A DNA stretch of 64,000 nt, taken from Tunicatimonas pelagia (lineage in GTDB: Bacteria > Bacteroidota > Bacteroidia > Cytophagales > Cyclobacteriaceae). Where the stretch lies: assembly GCF_030506325.1 (NCBI RefSeq), contig NZ_CP120683.1, positions 1,736,001 through 1,800,000 of the forward strand, read 5' to 3'. Below, piece by piece: positions 7,612 to 16,138 of the stretch (position 1 is the first letter of the stretch; the number at the start of each line of letters is the position of its first letter). Made by a program: the position numbers and the translations under genes. The notes beneath the pieces are model-generated. The model searched no databases and had not been told where the DNA came from. It saw only the letters and a list, made by a program, of their open reading frames with translations.

Positions 7612-9984
7612 TCAAAACTCTACCCGGTACGTTAAAATTGGAATTAGACCGAGTTGGTATTTGGTCACAACCGCCCCTTCTACGGTGTCAAAGTACTGGA
7701 AGGCTACATTTTGCTGATTGAGGGCGTTCTGTAAATCGAGTGACCATACACTGGTGTAGCGATCCGTATTTTTTCGCAGACTAAGGCGTAAATCTAGCTT
7801 AAAGTAGTCGGGTAGCTTATTGGAGAACGCCTGATCGTCAATGAATACGGTAGTTTGTTGCGCTCGGGAAGTAGCCTCATCAATCGGTGTGGTTCGTAGT
7901 CCTCCCAGATAATTCGCCCGCAGGTTAATTCCAATTACGCGTTGCTTATTGTTTCTATTCCAAGGAATTTCTTTCCCTCCGGTTAGGCTGAATGCGTAAT
8001 TACCGTTGAAGCGGGTATCCCGTTTCACTCCATCGGCTCCGGTATACTTTGATTCGTAGAACGAGCTACTCAACAAAAAGTAGTAACTATCCACTAGACT
8101 TTTCTCCAACGATACTTCTAATCCGTAATTTTCACCTGTGCCCTCATTGACTAGTCTTTCATTAACAAATCCCTCGAATAAATTTAAAGCCGAAAATGAG
8201 CTAGTAGGATCGGCAGTAATGGGTACGTCAAATAAATCTTGATAATACGCTTCCGCTCGCAGCCGAACGGTTTCTCCCAGCAGGCTCTGGTAACCCAATG
8301 TATAATGAAATGCTTTGGTCAGATCAAGGTTCTGGTTAGATTGGAGCGGGGGCTGACCCAAAATATCGTTAGGCACGGTTGAGAAATATACTCCCGGCTG
8401 CTGAATTTGGCTATGCAGTCCGTAAGCCAATGTAAGCGAATGCCGGTCACTCGGATTCCACCGCAGTTGCACCCGAGGCTCTACTGCGTGGGATTCGCTC
8501 AGTGAAAAGTAGGTGTAATGTAAGCCAAGCTGCCCGGTCAATTGACTACCCAATTGCCATTCGCCCTGCACGTAGGGTTGAAGCAACCAACCGCTACCCT
8601 CACCAGAAACCAGTACTTGCGGATCGGCAATAGCGGTGCCTTCGCTACTTGATAATTGATAGTTAAGATAGTTTAGAAATAGTCCTCCGCTCAGCACCTG
8701 TCGGGCGGAGGTTCGGTGCGTGATTGAGGAAGTAGCGGAAAGACGATATTCTTGGTACGTGTCCTCTTCCAGCGGTAGCGTTTCGTAGGTATCGGTGACC
8801 AGATCACCCTGCCGAGTGCTACTCAAAGCCGACATGGCTACTACTGACTTAATTAAAGTACGCTCATTGAGTGGCAGGGTGTGGGTGGCTCCCGCCGCTC
8901 CCATATCGTTGGTAAAAGTAACGTCGAAGCGGTCTTCCTGCGCCTCCCACTCTAACGAGTCGCGCGGAGCCTCAAACACGTTTCGTCCGGTTCCCCCTAC
9001 GCCGAAGAAGGTAAATGTGCCCGCATTTTGAGTAGGAAATGTCAGGTTGAAGGATAAATCCTGAAAGGAAATCGCTTCACCGCCGAAGTCTAAGCCGATT
9101 ACGTTAGTAAGCAGCCCAACGGTAGAGTAGCGGTAATTGGCCAGATACGAGCTTTCTCCGCCTTCGGTAAATGGCCCTTCGGCAGCAAACTCCAGTCCGA
9201 TCAATCCGGCTTGCACGGTATACTCACGCTGTTGATTATTTCCAGTGCGTAGCTGCATATCGAAGGCTCCGCCAATAGTGTTGCCGTAGTTCGCCGGAAA
9301 CGCCCCGGTCAAAAACTGGGAGTTATCCAGCACCTGGGTGCTCAGTACGCTTTGACTACCACCACTGGCTGCCCGACGATCGCTAAAGGTTCCGGCATTG
9401 GATAGGTGGTTAGGGTTTACAATGTCAATCCCTTCTACCCGCCACAGCATACTGTTGGGCGAGTTACCCCGTACCGAAATATGATTCGCCTGATCGTTCA
9501 CTCCCACTACCCCGGGAAAAGATGTAGCCAATCGGCCCGGATCAAAAAAGGTAGCCGCAAACCGACGGGTTTCTTCCACAGTGAAGCTTCGGCTACTTAG
9601 TGGGGAAATCATCTGAGGCGGAAATATTCGCTCTTCCTGCACCACTACTTCATCCAGACTTTGAGCGGTGGGGGAAAGCGTAATTTCCAGTAAAGTTTCC
9701 TTCCCGGATTGTACCAGCAAACCCGGAATCTGAAAGGTTTCGTACCCAACAAAACTAACTTCTAGCACATAACGACCGATGGGCACTTCCTCAATCATGA
9801 AGTTTCCCTGTTTATCAGTACTGCTGCCCAAATCTGTGTCTTTCAGGTATACTGTTGCCCCCACTAACGGCTGAAGGGTTGCCTCTTCAACGACCGTTCC
9901 CCGCACCGTTTGGGTGATGGATTGAGCGGTCGCCGATAACATCAATAGCCAGGATATTGTTAATAGAATTCCCCACTTAGTCAT
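7612..9984 (-). CDS. TonB-dependent receptor with carboxypeptidase-regulatory-like domain
   Basis: A 790-residue outer-membrane receptor. Signal peptide MTKWGILLTISWLLMLSATA, then a regulatory-like sandwich (VRGTVVEEATLQPLVGATVY, about 25-110), a plug with SLDEVVVQEERIFPPQMISP and SVRGNSPNSMLWRVEGIDI, and a barrel ending ...LIPILTYRVEF with a terminal aromatic residue. It is shorter than SusC proteins and has no SusD partner, so it is a stand-alone receptor. I choose the ATG at 9984; a GTG at 9993 would add only MRT. It begins 27 bp after the stop of the DUF5009-type gene, which suggests one operon with the two upstream genes. Confidence 0.92.
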   Translation of the reverse strand: MTKWGILLTISWLLMLSATAQSITQTVRGTVVEEATLQPLVGATVYLKDTDLGSSTDKQGNFMIEEVPIGRYVLEVSFVGYETFQIPGLLVQSGKETLLEITLSPTAQSLDEVVVQEERIFPPQMISPLSSRSFTVEETRRFAATFFDPGRLATSFPGVVGVNDQANHISVRGNSPNSMLWRVEGIDIVNPNHLSNAGTFSDRRAASGGSQSVLSTQVLDNSQFLTGAFPANYGNTIGGAFDMQLRTGNNQQREYTVQAGLIGLEFAAEGPFTEGGESSYLANYRYSTVGLLTNVIGLDFGGEAISFQDLSFNLTFPTQNAGTFTFFGVGGTGRNVFEAPRDSLEWEAQEDRFDVTFTNDMGAAGATHTLPLNERTLIKSVVAMSALSSTRQGDLVTDTYETLPLEEDTYQEYRLSATSSITHRTSARQVLSGGLFLNYLNYQLSSSEGTAIADPQVLVSGEGSGWLLQPYVQGEWQLGSQLTGQLGLHYTYFSLSESHAVEPRVQLRWNPSDRHSLTLAYGLHSQIQQPGVYFSTVPNDILGQPPLQSNQNLDLTKAFHYTLGYQSLLGETVRLRAEAYYQDLFDVPITADPTSSFSALNLFEGFVNERLVNEGTGENYGLEVSLEKSLVDSYYFLLSSSFYESKYTGADGVKRDTRFNGNYAFSLTGGKEIPWNRNNKQRVIGINLRANYLGGLRTTPIDEATSRAQQTTVFIDDQAFSNKLPDYFKLDLRLSLRKNTDRYTSVWSLDLQNALNQQNVAFQYFDTVEGAVVTKYQLGLIPILTYRVEF

Positions 9985-10011
9985 TGTTCTCACGTTTTTT
10001 GAAAGATAGGT

Positions 10012-11160
10012 TTAAATCTTTACAATAATGTTCCGACGGTACATAATCCAGATAGGTATGAAGCACAATAATAGGTAAAGCAGTGCCCAAACGAAGGAGG
10101 CTAGTTCAGGCTGTAAGCCTAACTGTACTAGTCCCTGAAAACTGCTTCCTCTCAGTGTTTCTCCGGTTTCATTAATTGGAATGTGGAAAGCGTCAATTAG
10201 TGTACCGTGCAATACGTAAGCCGTAATGGCGTTCATACCGAAAGCGACGAAGAAGGGTGTCCAGCCTCGGTAGTGCTTCACATCGATGAACCAGTACAGC
10301 GTACCCAGCAGCAGTAAAGCCATACCGGAAGAAACCAGTACGTAAGAGCTGCTCCACAGATTCTTATTCACCGGAAAACCTTGATGCCACAAATAACCGA
10401 TGAGACAGGTCAGCACTCCCGCTACCATCATCCCAATAATTTTATGCTCTACTGATTTAGAAGAGCGAAGCCAGTAACCCGTCAGCACCCCGGTGAATCC
10501 GGTTACAATAGCCGGGAAAGTACTTAGAAAGCCTTCGGGGTCCCAGGTAACACGGTACATCCGTCCGGGTACTAGCAGTTCGTCCAGCCAAGCCGCTAAG
10601 TTGGTTCCAGGTTCCAGATTAGCTTTCCCTACTCCCGGTACTGGAATGAGCACCATCATGAGCCAATAAATGACTAGTGTGATTCCGCTTAGCCAGGCAA
10701 CCCCTCGCCAGGATAGTTTTAAGAACAACAAGCTGCATACCAGATAAACCACGGCAATGCGGGGCAGCACCCCTACGTAGCGCAAGTTCTCAAAGTCAAA
10801 AGCCGGGAACAGTGCCAAGAACAAGCCAAGGGCGTAAATTATAAAGAAGCGTTTTACAATCTTAAAAACTACTCCGCCCAATGGTACGCCACTCGCTACC
10901 CTTCGCCCCAAAGCCAGCGTAATGGAAATGCCCACCATAAATAAGAAAAAGGGAAATACCAGATCAGTGGGAGTAAGCCCGTGCCACTCGGCATGTTGTA
11001 AGGGCGGATACATATAACTCCAAGAACCCGGAGTGTTCACCACAATCATTCCAATAATGGTGATACCCCGCAGTACGTCCAGCGAGAGCAGCCGTTGCTT
11101 AGTAGGTTTAGAATTTTTAAGATGTGGGGGAGAGGAAGCAGTAGTAGTGGTTTCGGTCAT
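10012..11160 (-). CDS. DUF5009/HGSNAT-type acyltransferase-like membrane protein
   Basis: A 382-residue multi-pass inner-membrane protein. The start RLLSLDVLRGITIIGMIVVN, followed by WHGLTPTDLVFPFFLFMVGI, is the signature of the heparan-alpha-glucosaminide N-acetyltransferase / NagX / DUF5009 family, which is thought to move acetyl groups across the membrane onto amino sugars. About ten hydrophobic segments follow, with a large loop near residues 180-200, and the C-terminus ends PIWIMYRRNIIVKI. Length is normal. It sits between a receptor gene and a gene for a secreted protein on the same strand. The NagX link to chitin or N-acetylglucosamine use in other bacteria is family knowledge; here the substrate is unknown. 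Confidence 0.88.
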   Translation of the reverse strand: MTETTTTASSPPHLKNSKPTKQRLLSLDVLRGITIIGMIVVNTPGSWSYMYPPLQHAEWHGLTPTDLVFPFFLFMVGISITLALGRRVASGVPLGGVVFKIVKRFFIIYALGLFLALFPAFDFENLRYVGVLPRIAVVYLVCSLLFLKLSWRGVAWLSGITLVIYWLMMVLIPVPGVGKANLEPGTNLAAWLDELLVPGRMYRVTWDPEGFLSTFPAIVTGFTGVLTGYWLRSSKSVEHKIIGMMVAGVLTCLIGYLWHQGFPVNKNLWSSSYVLVSSGMALLLLGTLYWFIDVKHYRGWTPFFVAFGMNAITAYVLHGTLIDAFHIPINETGETLRGSSFQGLVQLGLQPELASFVWALLYLLLCFIPIWIMYRRNIIVKI

Positions 11161-11200
11161 AATATGTCGATTAGAAGCGATTAGGGAAATATACAGCTAT

Positions 11201-11255
11201 TTAATGATTGATGATTGATGCTATCGGTCATTATTCATCAATCATTATTCATTAA
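11201..11255. repeat. Inverted repeat overlapping the end of a coding region
   Basis: TTAATGATTGATGATTGATG at 11201-11220 matches the reverse complement of 11236-11255 at 18 of 20 positions. The right arm runs into the upstream gene: its final codons and TGA stop (11238-11240) lie within the arm. This is a self-complementary intergenic repeat of the type seen elsewhere in the window. Confidence 0.75.
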
Positions 11256-13544
11256 CTGAACCGGTTGTACCATCGCTCCGTTGGTGGCTACATCCCAGGC
11301 AGCGAAGCGCACCCATTTTTTACCTCTGGCGTCCAAGTGAACCTCAAATCGTTTCTTTCCGAAGGGAGGCAAGTCGGTAGTGGAGATAATATGCCGATTG
11401 GTAGTTTCGCTGTCGCCCCATACGAGTTCTACCATTTCTAGTGGGAAAGTCCACTCCACCTCGGCTACAATGGTTCGTTCGTTTCCTTCGCCTTGCACTT
11501 CGTAGTGCGGAATTAGCACCTCACCGGAGGTAACGAAGTAATCGCCCTGCTTGAGCGTATTGATGATCGAACTCATATCGTCTACCGATGGTACCGAATC
11601 CAGCTTCAGATAATTGACCGGTGACATACCATAGCTATCGTCGTAGGGCGGTTTGCCCCGGTGGCCTAAATCCGAGCGGGATTCGGAAATAGCGAGGGCA
11701 AACTTGGGCGGTAAATCGCGGGCAGCCATCCAGTTATTGGCTTCGTCCCAGAGGGTTTGAAAGCGGTATTCACCCAGCCGGGTTTCCGAAGCATCAATCC
11801 CCATACCCCAACGGTAGCCCAAGCCAAAGTAATGCGGGTGCAGAAACTGAGGTTCGTCTTTGATGGCTTCTAAAAAACCCGTAGAGCGCTTCGCTCGAGG
11901 GTGAGGCATTGAGATGAGCACGTTTTCCCGCTCAGCCATTTGCATCATATCCATCGGCTCGCCCAGATTGTACACCGTTCCGTACTTAGGATGGGGTTCG
12001 GATAATGGTTGACCTTCCAGCCGCTGAGGTCGCCAGTAGATAGGCTTAGACGGAATAATATCGTAGTGCCCGCCCAGGAAGGGTCGCCGCCCGCCGGTAC
12101 TATTCTCATCGCTAGGCATTACCAGAAAGTTTTTATCCGATTGGCGACGAGCCGCTTCGTAGTAATTATCTAAGCCCGCCAAAAACTCTTCCCCTTTATC
12201 GTGACGACCGGGTCCGCGTTCCCCGTCAATTACTCCGTAAATGTCTACTCCAATGCCCTTCATAGTGGTAATATCGTTCAACCGCTGGTCAAACCCACCT
12301 TTTTCCTGAAGCCGGGGTACAAGCCCTACGTGGTAGTGATGCCCCATCACTTTATAGCCCGGTAGCGAACGAAAGCGGTCGCCATTGGTAAACCTCAGTG
12401 CTTGGTTAATGGCATCTTGCCCATCTTCAGGACTAACGTACAGAAACAGCGGCATTCGCTGCCAAGTACCGGGGCGAGCGTTATAGAGCGCAAAATTGTG
12501 GTAAAACTCCGGGTCTTCTTCCCCTTCCGCCTGTCGAATACCGAATGAAAACGAATCCGCACTATCCTTGCGGTACCATCCGTAGCCCAGATTTTGTTCG
12601 GTTTCCCGTGCCCAGTAAAAGCTGTGGGGCGGTGGAAAAGCCGCTATAGCTCCGTCAGCCAGTTCAGCCACTATCAGCCGATTATTGCTTCGCACAATAG
12701 TTGCTTGGTCAGTTGTTGGCCCACCCAATTGATACTCTTGCCAACGATGCACCAAATCACGCCACACCACCTTCGAGGACGACTGAACCGGTAAGCCCTT
12801 AAGACCAGCACCATATTTAAAAGCGGCCGAAGGATGATCGGTCTGGGCAACCAGCATCTGCCGAACCAGATTGCTGCCCTTGAATACGTCGTACTGCAAG
12901 TAGCCGGAAAAGATGCCTGCTTCGGCTCCCGGAAACATAATTTCAATGCGGGCACCGTTGGTACGCACTTTACAGCCAGTGGCTTGGTAGCGCGCCGTAG
13001 CCCGAACGATTTCCTCCGGCTGGCGGGGCATACCGGGATGATTGGCAAAAGCCTCCGCTGCCGGAATAGACGACTGGTGCGAACGAGGTGGTTCATCCGA
13101 AACATAGAGTGGCGCATCCCAAAAAGCATCCCACATAATCTCTTTGAGCTTCCTTACTGTTAGCGGTACCCCGAGTCGCTCCAGTGGTTCAGTTTGCTGC
13201 TGGGTAACCCGCCGCACCCCTGACACTACACGGAACTCCGGCACTACATCCGTAGCTAATACTCTCCAAGATTCTCCTTCGGAGTGAGTAGCCAGTTCAC
13301 GAATAATGGGTACTCTCTGATTGATGGTAAACCGCAGTCTTAGTTCAGTATTGCGGTCACCTTGCCAAATGACAGTTAACTCTTCGTTTTCCACCTCAGC
13401 GGTGAGTCCGGGTTGGGATTGGTAAGCGGATAAATCGTAGTCTATTGTATCAGCGTAAGTGGTCGCAACAGAAAGAATGCCAAGCACTATCGAAAACAAT
13501 AGATGCCGAAGTGCTAGCTTAGCAATTAAAAATATTGTAGTCAT
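11238..13544 (-). CDS. Secreted His-rich protein, possible PHP-like (CehA/McbA type) metallohydrolase
   Basis: About 768 residues from the ATG at 13544, which gives a good signal peptide (MTTIFLIAKLALRHLLFSIV to TTYA). The frame is open upstream to 13625; an ATG at 13556 is equally possible, and the first 23 residues from 13625 look non-coding. The N-terminal third looks like beta-sandwich structure. The C-terminal half carries clustered metal-ligand-like residues: GHHYHVGL, VIDGERGPGRHDKGEE, VMPSDENS, GGHYDII, ISMPHPRAK, GIDASETR. That order resembles PHP-superfamily proteins of the CehA/McbA type, but I cannot confirm it. It is the first gene of a probable three-gene run with a DUF5009-type protein and a receptor. 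Function unproven. Confidence 0.6.
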   Translation of the reverse strand: MTTIFLIAKLALRHLLFSIVLGILSVATTYADTIDYDLSAYQSQPGLTAEVENEELTVIWQGDRNTELRLRFTINQRVPIIRELATHSEGESWRVLATDVVPEFRVVSGVRRVTQQQTEPLERLGVPLTVRKLKEIMWDAFWDAPLYVSDEPPRSHQSSIPAAEAFANHPGMPRQPEEIVRATARYQATGCKVRTNGARIEIMFPGAEAGIFSGYLQYDVFKGSNLVRQMLVAQTDHPSAAFKYGAGLKGLPVQSSSKVVWRDLVHRWQEYQLGGPTTDQATIVRSNNRLIVAELADGAIAAFPPPHSFYWARETEQNLGYGWYRKDSADSFSFGIRQAEGEEDPEFYHNFALYNARPGTWQRMPLFLYVSPEDGQDAINQALRFTNGDRFRSLPGYKVMGHHYHVGLVPRLQEKGGFDQRLNDITTMKGIGVDIYGVIDGERGPGRHDKGEEFLAGLDNYYEAARRQSDKNFLVMPSDENSTGGRRPFLGGHYDIIPSKPIYWRPQRLEGQPLSEPHPKYGTVYNLGEPMDMMQMAERENVLISMPHPRAKRSTGFLEAIKDEPQFLHPHYFGLGYRWGMGIDASETRLGEYRFQTLWDEANNWMAARDLPPKFALAISESRSDLGHRGKPPYDDSYGMSPVNYLKLDSVPSVDDMSSIINTLKQGDYFVTSGEVLIPHYEVQGEGNERTIVAEVEWTFPLEMVELVWGDSETTNRHIISTTDLPPFGKKRFEVHLDARGKKWVRFAAWDVATNGAMVQPVQLMNND

Positions 13545-13693
13545 GAGGATGATCATCAGTAGGCTAATATACCAGAATTCTGAAAAGGGTAAAGTATAGC
13601 ATGGCTGCCCTAAGTATAGTAACAAAATTGGATGCTTCGTTCATTAGAGCTAACTTAAGTGAGCTATTAGAAGTAGAAACCCAATTTTCTTAA

Positions 13694-16120
13694 ATGCACC
13701 ATAGATTCCTCATCCTAGCAATTCGCCATGCCCAGCGACACCTAACTTCCTCGCTGGTAAATATTCTGGGTCTTACAACTGGAATCACAATTGGCATACT
13801 GGTCTATAGCTACGTTTCTTGGGAGCAGAGCTTCGATACGTTTTATCCTAATCATGATCGTATCTATCGAGTAAGCTTTCAAAAGTTTATTCAGGGAGCC
13901 AACTCAGAATCATTAGCCAAATCGCCTTCTGCCTTAGCCAATACCATTCGAGAGGATTTGTCCGAAGCACGCCACACCACCAAAGTCTACCCGGCTACGG
14001 GTGTAACGATTGCGATGGGTGAGAAACGGTTTAACGAAAAGCAGGTTTACGGGGTAGACGCTCACTTCGTGGATGTCTTCTCACCCACTATGCTACACGG
14101 TACCTCCGAAGGACTGGGAGTTTTGATTGCCGAGTCGGTAGCAAAAAGGTACTTTTCCAGTCCAGCTTGGTCTCTTGGTCAATCTATCGAGATTTTAGGC
14201 GAAGACCATACGCTCTCCCAGGTCATCGGGGTGTTTGAGGATCTTCCGGCCAATACGCACTTTCCCTATGAGATTCTCTTTGTGCAAGCCGAAGAAGCAG
14301 AAAGTGAGTTATCCTGGCGATTTACCGGGGCGTATACCTACACATTGCTTTCCGAAGGCGTAAATGCTGATCAGTTTGAAGAACAGCTCAATAAGATCGT
14401 CACTGAAAAAAGTAAAGGCACGTTTGATGCCCAGGTCACTACTCAGGTGAATCTTCAGCCCCTTACCAGTATTCATCTATATTCCAATCTTCAGGAAGAA
14501 ATAACACCCAATGGAAGTTATCAGCTACTGTTGCTACTTATTATTATCGGACTTATCGTACCCACAGTAGCCATTATCAATTCAGTAAATATCTACACCG
14601 CTCAGGCTCTGAACCGCACCAAGGAAGTAGGCATTCGGAAAATACTAGGCACCACCCGAAGCCGCTTAGTTCAGCAGTTTATCACCGAAGGGAGCTTGTA
14701 CAGCTTTATCGGGGTTAGCTTAGCACTTGGATCAAGCACCCTGCTCCTTCCGTCCTTAGCCAAGCTTTCCGGTAAACCATTGTCCTGGACACAACTCTAC
14801 AGCGATAGCATATTCTGGGCAGCCATAGTTGGTGTGTTTCTAATTACGGCGTTCGCATTAGCCCTCTATCCTTCCCTGCTGCTGTCTTCGGTAAATCCTA
14901 GTCGAGCTATCAAAGGGCTGAGCCAGATTTCAGGACCTCTTTTCTTACGAAAGGGCCTTATCACCTTTCAATTTGTGGCTACTACTTTTGTAATGATTAC
15001 AGTGTTGCTGATTCACCAGCAGTTGAAGTTTATGCGGGGGCAGGACTTAGGCATTGATGTTGACCAACTGGTAGCGATTAAAGCACCCAGTATGGAAAAA
15101 GAGGAATGGTCAGAAGAGCGTAAAAGCTATGTTATTGATTCGGAATACAGCAGACTGACGCATCTCTTGGAAGAAAAGTTAGCATCATTTTCCTCGATGC
15201 AAGTAGCCTCAGTATCCCACGTACCAGGGAGCGAACTGGTCTGGGGAACCGAAGGGTTTCGGCGGGAAGGAAGCTCCCCGGATGAAGTTCACTTCTTGCA
15301 TATGCAAGGTGTTGACGATCAGTTTGTGGAAGTATTTGATGCAACCGTGCTGGCCGGACGAAACTTCTCCGAGCGTTATACTACCGATCAGTTTAATACG
15401 GTGCTGCTGAACGAGTCAGCAATACGTACCTTGGGTTTCTCCAGTGCTGAAGAAGCGGTAGGCAAACATTTGATCTTTTATGATGATAGTCAAAAACTCA
15501 TCGTGGGAGTACTACAAGACTTTCACCAAGAATCTTTACAGCAGGCGATCAAGCCTACCTTTTACGAGCTACTGCCCCGAGCATTGGACTATCTAGTGGT
15601 CAAGATTCCAGAAAAAGATATTAAGCAGTCTATGGCCGTTGTTCAGGCGCAATGGAATAAAGTATTTCCGAATAGCCCCTTTGACTATTTTTTCCTAGAT
15701 GATTTCTATCATCGACATTACCACGATGAACAGCAGTTTTTCCGAATCTCATCCCTATTTATGCTGTTATGCTTAGTGATTGCTCTAATGGGCTTGTTCG
15801 GGTTATCCATCTTCGTAATCTCTCGAAGAACCAAAGAGATTAGTATTCGCAAAGTGCTCGGAGCACCACTGGCTCATTTAGCTTTTTTGCTGATGAAAGG
15901 ATTACTATCTTTAGCTTGCCTAGGATTTCTGTTTGCTGCTCCTATTGCGTACTGGCTACTTAATAAGTGGTTACAAGAATATGCTTATCGTACCGAATGG
16001 CAGTGGTGGATATTTGCCTTTCCTTTACTACTTTTGGTGGGGCTGTCCGTTCTTACTACCGGTGGGCAGTCGGTAAAGCAAGCCCTTCGAAATCCCGCCG
16101 ATATACTCCGAAATGATTAA
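13694..16120 (+). CDS. MacB/FtsX-type ABC transporter permease
   Basis: An 808-residue permease with the duplicated layout common in Bacteroidota. A first membrane segment (about 18-42) is followed by a periplasmic MacB-like domain (about 45-270), a first FtsX unit with RTKEVGIRKILGTTRSRL (near residue 310), a middle membrane helix (GLITFQFVATTFVMITVLLI), a second periplasmic domain, and a second FtsX unit with RTKEISIRKVLGAPL (near 715) and three more helices. The E-x-x-I-R-K-x-L-G motif contacts the ATPase in this family. No ATPase gene is next to it, so the partner must be encoded elsewhere. It is transcribed divergently from the PHP-like gene, and its stop is 18 bp before the next gene. 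Confidence 0.92.
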   Translation: MHHRFLILAIRHAQRHLTSSLVNILGLTTGITIGILVYSYVSWEQSFDTFYPNHDRIYRVSFQKFIQGANSESLAKSPSALANTIREDLSEARHTTKVYPATGVTIAMGEKRFNEKQVYGVDAHFVDVFSPTMLHGTSEGLGVLIAESVAKRYFSSPAWSLGQSIEILGEDHTLSQVIGVFEDLPANTHFPYEILFVQAEEAESELSWRFTGAYTYTLLSEGVNADQFEEQLNKIVTEKSKGTFDAQVTTQVNLQPLTSIHLYSNLQEEITPNGSYQLLLLLIIIGLIVPTVAIINSVNIYTAQALNRTKEVGIRKILGTTRSRLVQQFITEGSLYSFIGVSLALGSSTLLLPSLAKLSGKPLSWTQLYSDSIFWAAIVGVFLITAFALALYPSLLLSSVNPSRAIKGLSQISGPLFLRKGLITFQFVATTFVMITVLLIHQQLKFMRGQDLGIDVDQLVAIKAPSMEKEEWSEERKSYVIDSEYSRLTHLLEEKLASFSSMQVASVSHVPGSELVWGTEGFRREGSSPDEVHFLHMQGVDDQFVEVFDATVLAGRNFSERYTTDQFNTVLLNESAIRTLGFSSAEEAVGKHLIFYDDSQKLIVGVLQDFHQESLQQAIKPTFYELLPRALDYLVVKIPEKDIKQSMAVVQAQWNKVFPNSPFDYFFLDDFYHRHYHDEQQFFRISSLFMLLCLVIALMGLFGLSIFVISRRTKEISIRKVLGAPLAHLAFLLMKGLLSLACLGFLFAAPIAYWLLNKWLQEYAYRTEWQWWIFAFPLLLLVGLSVLTTGGQSVKQALRNPADILRND

Positions 16121-16138
16121 CTACTACACTAAACACGA

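Noticed and set aside
12834-13163. Plus-strand frame inside the PHP-like gene
   Set aside because: Antisense shadow with no codon-use or motif support.
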